Of a stretch of DNA of 64,000 bases, positions 16,373 to 23,634 are shown in pieces. The first letter of the stretch is position 1, and every line of letters begins with the position of its first letter. Source of the stretch: Saprospiraceae bacterium (GTDB lineage Bacteria > Bacteroidota > Bacteroidia > Chitinophagales > Saprospiraceae); NCBI GenBank assembly GCA_022844565.1, contig JALHLK010000002.1, positions 179,209-243,208 of the forward strand, read 5' to 3'. The translations under genes were made by a program, and so were the position numbers. A model generated the notes under the pieces. The model had not been told where the DNA came from and did no database searches. It was given only the letters and a program-made list of their open reading frames with translations.

Positions 16373-17785
16373 ATGAAAAAATCAGTACAATTGATCCTTT
16401 TGATCTTCAGTTTTGGGATAAATCATGTTTTAATACATGCACAAGTTCAAAAACCAAACGTAGTATTTATTTTAATAGACGATTTAGGTTACGGTGACTT
16501 GGCCAATTATGGTCATCAATATGCTAAAACACCTAATATTGATAAACTTGCAAAACAGGGCGTCAAATTTACAAATTTTTATAGCCCATCACCGCTGTGC
16601 TCGCCATCTAGAGCTTCTATGCTGACTGGAAGGACACCTTTTAGACTTGGCATACAAAGTTGGATACCTGAAGGAGAAAATGTGTATCTAAGACAAGAGG
16701 AAGTGACCATGTCTAATATACTTAAAGACAATGGCTATCAGTGCTTCCTATCAGGAAAATGGCACTTAAACGGAGGCTTATCTGAAACAAAACATTCTCA
16801 ACCCAAAGATGCAGGTTTTGACAAATGGATGGCTCTTCACGCTTTCGCCATACCCAATCACAAAGACCCAACTAATTTTTATGAAGATGGTAAGCCTTTG
16901 GGTAAAACCGAGGGATATTCGGGGACGATTGTTGTAGATAAAGCCTTAGGATATCTGGACAAAAGGGACAAAACGAAACCTTTCTTTTTGTATTTACCGA
17001 TGAATGAGGTTCATGGAGAAATTGCCAGCCCAGAAAAATTTCTAAAAATGTACAAAAAACATACTCGAGAAGAAATAGACTTGGTCAATCTTAAAGACAA
17101 CGGACCAGGCGAGTATTATGCCAATATTACATTTATGGATGATGAAATTGGTCGAGTACTAAAATATTTAGATAAAAATGATCTTGCCCAAAATACAATC
17201 GTCATCTTCACAAGTGATAACGGCCCCGTGACCAGTCAATGGAGAAAACATTGGGAAGTCAATCTTAATGGAAGTACGGGTGGATTTCGAGGCAGAAAAG
17301 CTGATCTCTATGAAGGGGGAATCCGAGTTCCAGCCATCATGAGATACCCTCCTCAAATAAACGCAGGCTTAGTTTGTGACGAGCCTGTACACGGTTATGA
17401 TTTTTTTCCTACGTTATTTTCTATGTTAAAAATGCCCATACCACAAGACAGAATAATTGACGGTGCGGACATTTCTCCATTATTAACCAAAAAACCTTTC
17501 GTAAGAGATAAACCTCTCTTTTGGGCTTTTGAACTCCGACCTGGCGACGATCCAGAAGGTTACTTCTATGCTGCGCGAGATGGTGATTGGAAAATTATCA
17601 CAGATTTTGAAGTAAAAAAAGTCAAACTTTTTAACTTGAAAAAGGATAGATTTGAGGTACACGAAGTAAGCAAAGCAAATCCTCAAGTGACAGAAAAATT
17701 AAAAACTTATATCGTGCAAATGAAGCAGAGTATTGAAAATGATCCACTACGGCCTAAGGATGTGGGGAGTCCTAATAAGTTTTAG
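16373..17785 (+). CDS. Secreted arylsulfatase-family sulfatase
   Basis: 470 residues with signal peptide (to about HAQ, 24). Metal-binding FILIDDLGYGD (Asp36-Asp37) and the active-site CSPSR (Cys76) place it among formylglycine-dependent type I sulfatases. LTGR, SGKWHL and TSDNGP motifs follow in the usual order. Such enzymes remove sulfate from polysaccharides or glycosaminoglycans. A sulfatase-maturing enzyme is needed but none is in the window. The 3' third of this gene exists in two further fragments (6325-6714 and about 19459-19501). Confidence 0.93.
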   Translation: MKKSVQLILLIFSFGINHVLIHAQVQKPNVVFILIDDLGYGDLANYGHQYAKTPNIDKLAKQGVKFTNFYSPSPLCSPSRASMLTGRTPFRLGIQSWIPEGENVYLRQEEVTMSNILKDNGYQCFLSGKWHLNGGLSETKHSQPKDAGFDKWMALHAFAIPNHKDPTNFYEDGKPLGKTEGYSGTIVVDKALGYLDKRDKTKPFFLYLPMNEVHGEIASPEKFLKMYKKHTREEIDLVNLKDNGPGEYYANITFMDDEIGRVLKYLDKNDLAQNTIVIFTSDNGPVTSQWRKHWEVNLNGSTGGFRGRKADLYEGGIRVPAIMRYPPQINAGLVCDEPVHGYDFFPTLFSMLKMPIPQDRIIDGADISPLLTKKPFVRDKPLFWAFELRPGDDPEGYFYAARDGDWKIITDFEVKKVKLFNLKKDRFEVHEVSKANPQVTEKLKTYIVQMKQSIENDPLRPKDVGSPNKF

Positions 17786-17853
17786 TAGTTTGAGCTCTAG
17801 AAAATTTGAGTTATAAAAATTATATTTCACCAATTTGTCTTAAATATAATTAT

Positions 17854-17954
17854 TTTTCACCTGTTATAATTAATTTTCACGTATCTTCGCGTAATTAATT
17901 TTCACGATAACGATGAATAATAAGCATTTTTCACTTAAAATAAGTGTATTTCAC
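17854..17954 (+). promoter_or_regulatory. TTTTCAC repeats and -7 box at the Fic gene start
   Basis: TTTTCAC or ATTTCAC recurs at about 17824, 17854, 17874, 17899, 17928 and 17948, all in one orientation with spacings of 20-30 bp, running into the coding region. A 14-base direct repeat AATTAATTTTCACG occurs twice around a TATCTTCG (17882-17889) that fits the Bacteroidota -7 pattern TAnnTTTG with one change. This looks like a promoter overlapped by repeated operator half-sites. Confidence 0.45.
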
Positions 17955-19448
17955 GGATTGAAAGCGCCCGAAGAGGGATTTTTGGTTGGTTATGGTACTT
18001 TAATTGAAGCTTATAAATTGGATTTGCCTTTACCAAATACATTAACACTTATAAGTACTAAAAAGAGACAATATAGAGTTAAAAATTGGCATGTACTAAC
18101 ACCTCGCCATCAACCTAAGGAAACGTTGTATCATCAATTATGTTTTGCTTTAAAATATGAAGGAATAAATTTATTGTTCTTCAAAAAGCTTTTTGCCCAG
18201 CTACCAGAAACGGAGTGTGCGCACCTAGTACAAATAGAACCACAAGGATTATTTAGCCGAAAAATTTGGTTTCTTTATGAATGGTTATTAGGTAAAAAAT
18301 TGCCAATTCCTGATTTAGTCATGGGTAATTATGTATCTTTAGTAAATGAAGCGCAACAATTTGCCCTTGCTTTTGGTAGCAAATCGAACCGTCATCGTAT
18401 CATCAACAACCTGCCTGGCAATGTTGACTTTTGTCCACTCATTTTTAAATCAGAGAAGTTGTTGCGCTATCTTGCAATAAACTTTTCAGAAAAGAATAAA
18501 CTACATTCTCAAAGTATTCATAAAGATATTTTACTCCGTACCTCAGCATTTTTACTATTAAAAGATAGCAAAGCTTCGTTTAATATAGAAGGGGAAACTC
18601 CCTTACCTAGCAGAGCTATGCGATGGGGGAAGGCAATAGGTGAAGCAGGTGCCAATGATTTGACAAAAGAAGAACTTGAACGACTACAACAAATTATAAT
18701 TGAAAGCGACAGATTTACAAAGTTTGGTTATAGAATGCAAGAAGGCTTTGTAGGTGAACATGACCGAGACACTTCTCAGCCATTACCCGACCATATTTCA
18801 GCAAAATATACGGATTTAGAAATGTTAATGAGTGGCTTACTTACTTGTGCTCGACAACTTACACATGAACAATATCAACCTGTATTGACTGCAGCAACAA
18901 TTGCTTTTGGATTTGTATTTATTCACCCATTTGTAGATGGCAATGGTAGATTACATCGATACATCATCCACCATATGTTAGCTAAAAATAAATTCTCACC
19001 TCAAGGTATAATATTTCCCATATCTGCTTCTATTTTAAATCATATGGTAGACTATCGAAAGCTATTAGAAAAGTATTCGCACACAATTTTACCATTTATT
19101 GAATGGCAAGCAACTGCTGATAATAATATAGAAGTATTAAATGAAACAGCTGATTATTATAAATATTATGATGCTACAGAACAAGCCGAATTTTTGTTTG
19201 ATTGTATAGACGATACCATCGAAAACATCATACCGCAAGAAGTTAAATACTTACAACAATTTGATGAGTTTAAAAACTTCATTGATAATAACTTTGAAAT
19301 GCCTGATAAAATGGTAGCTTTATTGGTCAAATTACTATTACAAAATAATGGTTTACTTTCTTCAAAAAAAAGAACAAGTGATTTTGCTAGTTTAAATGAA
19401 AGTGAAATGAATCGGATTGAATCTGCTTTTAAATCCATATTTGAATAA
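17913..19448 (+). CDS. Fic-domain protein (probable AMPylase/nucleotidyltransferase)
   Basis: 511 residues. The catalytic loop is HPFVDGNGRLHR (338-349), a complete Fic motif HPFxxGNGRxxR with His338 as base. An inhibitory-helix motif SFNIEG (222-227) fits (S/T)xxxE(G/N) and lies before the Fic core, so the protein should be autoinhibited in cis. The N-terminal 200 residues are a conserved companion domain. The C-terminus is helical and may be winged-helix-like. It stands alone between sulfatase sequences and looks like an inserted cassette at the edge of the defence-like island. Target protein is unknown. Confidence 0.9.
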   Translation: MNNKHFSLKISVFHGLKAPEEGFLVGYGTLIEAYKLDLPLPNTLTLISTKKRQYRVKNWHVLTPRHQPKETLYHQLCFALKYEGINLLFFKKLFAQLPETECAHLVQIEPQGLFSRKIWFLYEWLLGKKLPIPDLVMGNYVSLVNEAQQFALAFGSKSNRHRIINNLPGNVDFCPLIFKSEKLLRYLAINFSEKNKLHSQSIHKDILLRTSAFLLLKDSKASFNIEGETPLPSRAMRWGKAIGEAGANDLTKEELERLQQIIIESDRFTKFGYRMQEGFVGEHDRDTSQPLPDHISAKYTDLEMLMSGLLTCARQLTHEQYQPVLTAATIAFGFVFIHPFVDGNGRLHRYIIHHMLAKNKFSPQGIIFPISASILNHMVDYRKLLEKYSHTILPFIEWQATADNNIEVLNETADYYKYYDATEQAEFLFDCIDDTIENIIPQEVKYLQQFDEFKNFIDNNFEMPDKMVALLVKLLLQNNGLLSSKKRTSDFASLNESEMNRIESAFKSIFE

Positions 19449-19458
19449 GGGCTGAGCG

Positions 19459-19501
19459 TAAAAACCCTTCGTAAGAGACAAACCACTATTTTGGGCTTTT
19501 G
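19459..19501 (+). pseudogene. 43-bp sulfatase remnant behind the Fic gene
   Basis: This stretch matches the sulfatase segment coding for KPFVRDKPLFWAF. Its last 22 bases equal those of the fragment at 6421-6461 more closely than those of the full gene at 17490-17530. Sulfatase sequence thus lies on both sides of the Fic gene. Confidence 0.7.
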
Positions 19502-19928
19502 CTGTCATAACCGCCAACAACTCTTGATTCTATAAGATAGAAGCTTCTTAGATTACGTTGATATATTTTTATTATTCATAGTATTATTATCAGGAAAAAC
19601 CTGACAAAAATGATACGAAAGATAATTATATATTTACCATTTTTAGCTTAATATATTATATTTTATAAAACTAATTATGCTTTATCATTATTTTGTTATT
19701 TCAGGTTTGAAAAAAGTTTGAGAATGTAGACTTTCACTTGCTAGACAAAAAAATGCAATTGATAAGATTCGTATACTGTGCAACGTTGACGATTTTTTAA
19801 AGATGTCTGACACTTGTTATTATAATTTATAATGCAATAATAGATAAAATTTTAGTATCTAGCAATTTTTTCAAACCCTAAATCTCTCATCGCACTGATA
19901 CCTAGGAATCCTAGTGTTGATTGATAAT
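19502..19928. other. AT-rich gene-free stretch
   Basis: No open frame of note. A short perfect hairpin (TCAGG, five A, CCTGA at 19590-19604) lies inside, without a T-run. I see no RNA gene. Confidence 0.5.
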
Positions 19929-20105
19929 ATGGCAATAAATGCACCAAAAGGAGACATACATCGTAAAGTAGCTATCAAAAGTAGATCACAAGTGTTAAAT
20001 TAAAAAATTGGTCAATGGGTAAAACGAGACTCGGAAACAGGAAAATTTATGGATGTAAAAGTGGATGGGACACCATTTAAGACTTTATTATTTTTTCGTT
20101 CTTAA
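19929..20105 (+). pseudogene. Broken small conserved protein gene (KRDSETGKFMDVK family)
   Basis: An ATG at 19929 starts MAINAPKGDIHR and the frame later reads KRDSETGKFMDVKVDGTPFK. I recall this as a common bacterial small hypothetical protein of about 57 residues. A TAA at 20001-20003 interrupts the frame, and the usual C-terminal basic tail is lost where the sequence runs into the gene on the other strand at 20077. It is therefore a remnant. Function is unknown in the family. Confidence 0.6.
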
Positions 20106-20496
20106 CTTGTTCTTCAGGAAACAATGAATTATAAAATTCATCAACTCCAAATGTTGGAGTAAGTATTGCCATTTTAGGCTCTTGGTATTGGATCAATCCA
20201 TTAGAATAGGCACTTAACTTAAATAGATATTCAGAAGAAACCATGTGGCTCGCTTCATGGATGAAAGACTTACTTGGTAAGTTCATGTTTTCAATATACT
20301 TTTGGGATGCACGCAATGACTTTACAATTGGGTCCCAATATGAACCAAAAACATTTTTCAACCTATTTAGCTTTTGATTTGAATATTTTAGGATCAATTT
20401 GTTGCCATAAAGCATTAAAATACCAATAGCTACTTTATCTCCTAATCGAGAATCAGGGCTAATGTACACAATGCTATATGTTAATTGACTTGACAA
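20077..20496 (-). CDS. Small protein, possibly DUF3037-like, possibly truncated
   Basis: 139 residues from a TTG start; a stop lies five codons upstream and no early ATG exists. The N-terminus (YSIVYISPDSRLGDKVAIGILM) resembles the DUF3037 pattern, in which a short strand and a PD..GE.VNIGV segment open the protein. The family match is from memory and weak. DUF3037 proteins are often encoded beside HipA-like kinases; none is here. The flanks are gene remnants, so this may itself be a decaying gene. Confidence 0.45.
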   Translation of the reverse strand: MSSQLTYSIVYISPDSRLGDKVAIGILMLYGNKLILKYSNQKLNRLKNVFGSYWDPIVKSLRASQKYIENMNLPSKSFIHEASHMVSSEYLFKLSAYSNGLIQYQEPKMAILTPTFGVDEFYNSLFPEEQVKNEKIIKS

Positions 20497-20512
20497 TTTT
20501 GGATTTTTTTAC

Positions 20513-20710
20513 TTCAATCTTGATAAAAAGTCTGCAAAGATAAATTAATAATCATTACCTATAATATTCTGATCATCTAATAATAGATCTATTGGATCTA
20601 CCACAGGTAAAATGATTCCCCTATAATAAGTGTTTTGGGTTTTCTCAACAATGATTCCAATGCTTGTAGAAAAAGCTATGGCAAGGAATGTAGTTCAATC
20701 TTGATAAAAA
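20513..20710. repeat. 17-bp direct repeats around a short coding remnant
   Basis: TTCAATCTTGATAAAAA occurs at 20513-20529 and again at 20694-20710. Between them the minus strand has a 46-codon open frame without a start, ending at a TAA (about 20545). It reads like the tail of a protein (VEKTQNTYYRGIILPVVDP). The rest of 20497-20794 shows no gene. The layout suggests an insertion or a repeat-mediated deletion. Confidence 0.4.
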
Positions 20711-20794
20711 TTAAGTATCAAAACCCAATTTTAACAATCAAATTGGCACACTTTTCGTTATTAATATATACTTTTACTCGAATATATTAATAAA

Positions 20795-21820
20795 GTGAGT
20801 CAGTCGGATTACATAAAAGACATCGCCAAATATGGTCTCGAAAATGATCAAGAGAAGCTATTGTCTGCTCTGAATGAATTAATTGACCACTCTAAGCAAA
20901 CAAAAAAGCTCAATTTTGCAATTCAGCTGCAATCGATTCTGAAGGAAACAATCCGCAATAGAGGTTCTAAAAACTTAACAAAAGTTGGATCTGACACTTA
21001 TTTTAATAGAGTTGATGAAAGAGAAACAAATGATCTAATACTAGAAAAACTCACATCTGATTATCGATTAGAAAACATAGTAGCCGATAGCTCGGTAATG
21101 AATGAGCTGAAAAACTTTATAGAAGAACACCGCAAAGCAGAGTTGCTACGCAAATATAACCTACCGATTGCTAATAAACTTTTATTGCATGGTCCATCAG
21201 GATGTGGTAAGACTTTAGCCTCTTATGTCATTTCGGGTGAATTGGATAAAATGATGGTGGTAGTCAATCTTGGTGCCATCGTTTCATCAAAGTTGGGAGA
21301 GACTAGTAAAAACTTAGCTAAGATATTCCGTAGAGCAGCTGCTGAAGATTGTATTATTTTCATTGATGAGTTTGATAGTTTGGGTAAAGTACGTGACTAC
21401 AGCCAAGATCATGGCGAGATGAAAAGAGTAGTCAACACCATATTGCAGTTATTCGACTATCTGCCACAAAGTAGTATCGTCATAGCAGCTACCAATCAAA
21501 AGGACATGTTGGATGAAGCATTGTTGAGAAGATTTGACTTCTGTATTGAGTTTGGATTACCCAATGAGAAGCAAATAGCTGACTTGGTAGCGCTTACGCT
21601 CAAGAAAGGAAACTTTAGTTTTGACAATGCCACTAAAGCTAAACAAGTTATTAAAAAAGCAGTGGGGCTATCTTACTATAGTATTCAAAAAACATTGGTT
21701 ACAGCATTAAAAAGAAGCTTATTCCAAATGGACAATCCTGAAAAAATGATATCCCCAAGGATATCAACTTTTGTTTGGGAAGAGTTGCTAAAGCAAGAGA
21801 AAATGGCCTTGGCTATTTAA
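20795..21820 (+). CDS. AAA-family ATPase
   Basis: 341 residues from a GTG start; no usable ATG lies near. Walker A GPSGCGKT is at 133-140, Walker B IIFIDEFD at 187-194, and sensor-1/arginine-finger region AATNQKDMLDEALLRRFDF near 231-249. The last 75 residues are helical, as in the C-terminal AAA lid. The N-terminal 120 residues are helical and may bind a partner. In many genomes such single-domain ATPases pair with a subtilisin-like protease; no protease is encoded nearby, so this copy looks orphaned. It converges on the two-gene unit at 21832-23468 with an 11-bp gap. Confidence 0.88.
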   Translation: MSQSDYIKDIAKYGLENDQEKLLSALNELIDHSKQTKKLNFAIQLQSILKETIRNRGSKNLTKVGSDTYFNRVDERETNDLILEKLTSDYRLENIVADSSVMNELKNFIEEHRKAELLRKYNLPIANKLLLHGPSGCGKTLASYVISGELDKMMVVVNLGAIVSSKLGETSKNLAKIFRRAAAEDCIIFIDEFDSLGKVRDYSQDHGEMKRVVNTILQLFDYLPQSSIVIAATNQKDMLDEALLRRFDFCIEFGLPNEKQIADLVALTLKKGNFSFDNATKAKQVIKKAVGLSYYSIQKTLVTALKRSLFQMDNPEKMISPRISTFVWEELLKQEKMALAI

Positions 21821-21831
21821 ACTTCTGCTTT

Positions 21832-22944
21832 TCACCCAATTTTATCTATTTCTAGTAAATGAATTTTGTTTTTGACTTTTTTACATTTTATTAATACAAA
21901 ATCCTCAAAATAAGGTTTTACTATATCCGACAATAAGCCCTGTGGTACAATTAATGAATGGTCATTATTATTTTCATCCGTAAGTTTGATAGTATTATTT
22001 TTTGAGTAAGCATAAGACAATGTTCCTTTTAACTCAAAAATTAAATCTTCTTCGGGTTTCTTTACAGCAAGATCTGTTTTGGCAGAAGGAGTATCGTCTA
22101 TGTGACTTGATTTTTTTAAAGGTACTTGTATCACTTGATTTCCACGTTTTGCAGTAAAGCCTACTGTTTTAATCCTATCTCCATCAGGTGCAAGTTTATT
22201 GACCAATGCAGTAAAATTATTTCTGTATGAATTATCAGGAATATTTTTATTAAGTTGGTCATAATTTCCTTCATTTATCAAGGCAATGTTTTCCAAAATA
22301 TCGTTTATGACAATATATTGACTAGTTCCATCTTCGATGCTTGTTTGTGCCTGAGTACCACCAAATTGGATAGTAACTGCAAAACTTGCTGCCCTTGGAG
22401 CGGATAAGTAAGGCTCAAATTCTATGATCTTACTTTTATTTATGCTCATTCGTTCTCTAAAAGGTATATTCCTTAATCGATCTGCCGTTCTAATAGCAAT
22501 TTTTTCAATAGCTTCTATTCGATGTAAAAATTCATCACTTCTTATGATTCCATGCCCTACATCATTTCCTGCTAGACTAAATTGGATTTCATTTGAGTTC
22601 AGCTCAATCCCTTTTAAGTCAAGATGCCTTTTGAAATTCACAGTTTGAAACAAATCTCTTAATTCTTCCAAAATTTCTTCTGGCGGATTTCCTGAAATTG
22701 CCAAACCTATTAAGTTTTCTGCTTCCTCATTTAAGCCAGCCATCATGGCTAGACTAGCAGCACTACGCAACAAAACAGATCTAGTGGGTTCTTCATCAGA
22801 TTTGGATGCAAATAGTATATATGCTTGTTTTTCAAATTCAAAAGCTTTTAGATAAAAAGAATTAGGGTTATCACCTTTATTATATGCAATGATTGCTTCA
22901 TCGTTATACTCCATTGCCTTTCTATGTAAATCCTTGACAGTCAT
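21832..22944 (-). CDS. Unknown protein with helical N-terminus and beta-rich C-terminus
   Basis: 370 residues. The first 90 form helical, TPR-like hairpins (YNKGDNPNSFYLKAFEFEKQA, AASLAMMAGLNEEAENLI). The middle has a strand-rich segment (ASFAVTIQFGG). The last 65 residues look like a small beta barrel (FELKGTLSYAYSKNNTIKL and FVLIKCKKVKNKIHLLEI). No catalytic motif is visible and I do not recognise the family. Its ATG overlaps the stop of the gene before it by 4 bp, so the two are translationally coupled and probably work together. Confidence 0.7.
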   Translation of the reverse strand: MTVKDLHRKAMEYNDEAIIAYNKGDNPNSFYLKAFEFEKQAYILFASKSDEEPTRSVLLRSAASLAMMAGLNEEAENLIGLAISGNPPEEILEELRDLFQTVNFKRHLDLKGIELNSNEIQFSLAGNDVGHGIIRSDEFLHRIEAIEKIAIRTADRLRNIPFRERMSINKSKIIEFEPYLSAPRAASFAVTIQFGGTQAQTSIEDGTSQYIVINDILENIALINEGNYDQLNKNIPDNSYRNNFTALVNKLAPDGDRIKTVGFTAKRGNQVIQVPLKKSSHIDDTPSAKTDLAVKKPEEDLIFELKGTLSYAYSKNNTIKLTDENNNDHSLIVPQGLLSDIVKPYFEDFVLIKCKKVKNKIHLLEIDKIG

Positions 22945-23468
22945 GATATAATATGATATTGTGTTTTAGGACCTTTAAAATCTGTCACGCTTATATGGGC
23001 TTTTAATCCTGTACTATTACTAAATTTAGTTTGAGCTATCTTTTCTTTAATTCTCTTTTCTATGGTATTATTTTTATTTTCTTCTAAAATTCCAGATATT
23101 TCTAACCTTGCCTTATTCTGAAATATTCCAAAATCGTCATCATCGTTACCTAACCACCAATCAAATCCTGTGCCCTTTTTTGATCTTTCAGCAATTGTAC
23201 ACCCAGAAAACTCTTCAGCAACGAGCAAAGCTATTGCTGTTGCTCCCCACTCAGTTGTCTCTTGTGTATCTTTCAATCCTCTTTTCACATCTTCTGGGTT
23301 CTTGCCCCAGCTTAAGATATAACTTTTTTCAGGACCATTAGTTTTAGAAAAAGAAATCTCTTCCGCATGATTATGATGATCAAGGCATTCTGCACATGCC
23401 TGCATAAAATGGGTACAAATTATAGGACTTAATCCCATGATACCAATACTTAGTCTATCTAAATCCAT
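22941..23468 (-). CDS. Unknown protein with a nuclease-like GFDxWL...RLEISG motif
   Basis: 175 residues. Landmarks are GTGFDWWLG (99-107) and ARLEISGI (120-127), an acidic residue on one strand followed by an E-x-S strand. This spacing resembles the core of PD-(D/E)XK-like folds, but the canonical Lys is absent, so catalysis is uncertain. I recall similar proteins only as conserved hypotheticals. It is the first gene of a coupled pair with 21832-22944. A -7-like TAAATTTG lies on the minus strand at 23489-23496, just upstream. The pair sits in a defence-like island. Confidence 0.65.
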   Translation of the reverse strand: MDLDRLSIGIMGLSPIICTHFMQACAECLDHHNHAEEISFSKTNGPEKSYILSWGKNPEDVKRGLKDTQETTEWGATAIALLVAEEFSGCTIAERSKKGTGFDWWLGNDDDDFGIFQNKARLEISGILEENKNNTIEKRIKEKIAQTKFSNSTGLKAHISVTDFKGPKTQYHIIS

Positions 23469-23634
23469 TATTGAAACTATATTTTGGTCAAATTTACATT
23501 TGTTTTATTAATTTAATAGTCAATATTCAAAAATACATAAGCCACATGGCTTTCAGTGTAAAAATTGGGTAATACCTGTCTTAAACTTTAACTAGAATAT
23601 TTTTGATCTTTTAGAATTAAACTGAATCATCCAG

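Noticed and set aside
19590-19604. TCAGG/CCTGA hairpin as a terminator
   Set aside because: It has a five-base stem and no T-run on either strand, and no gene ends nearby in a fitting orientation.
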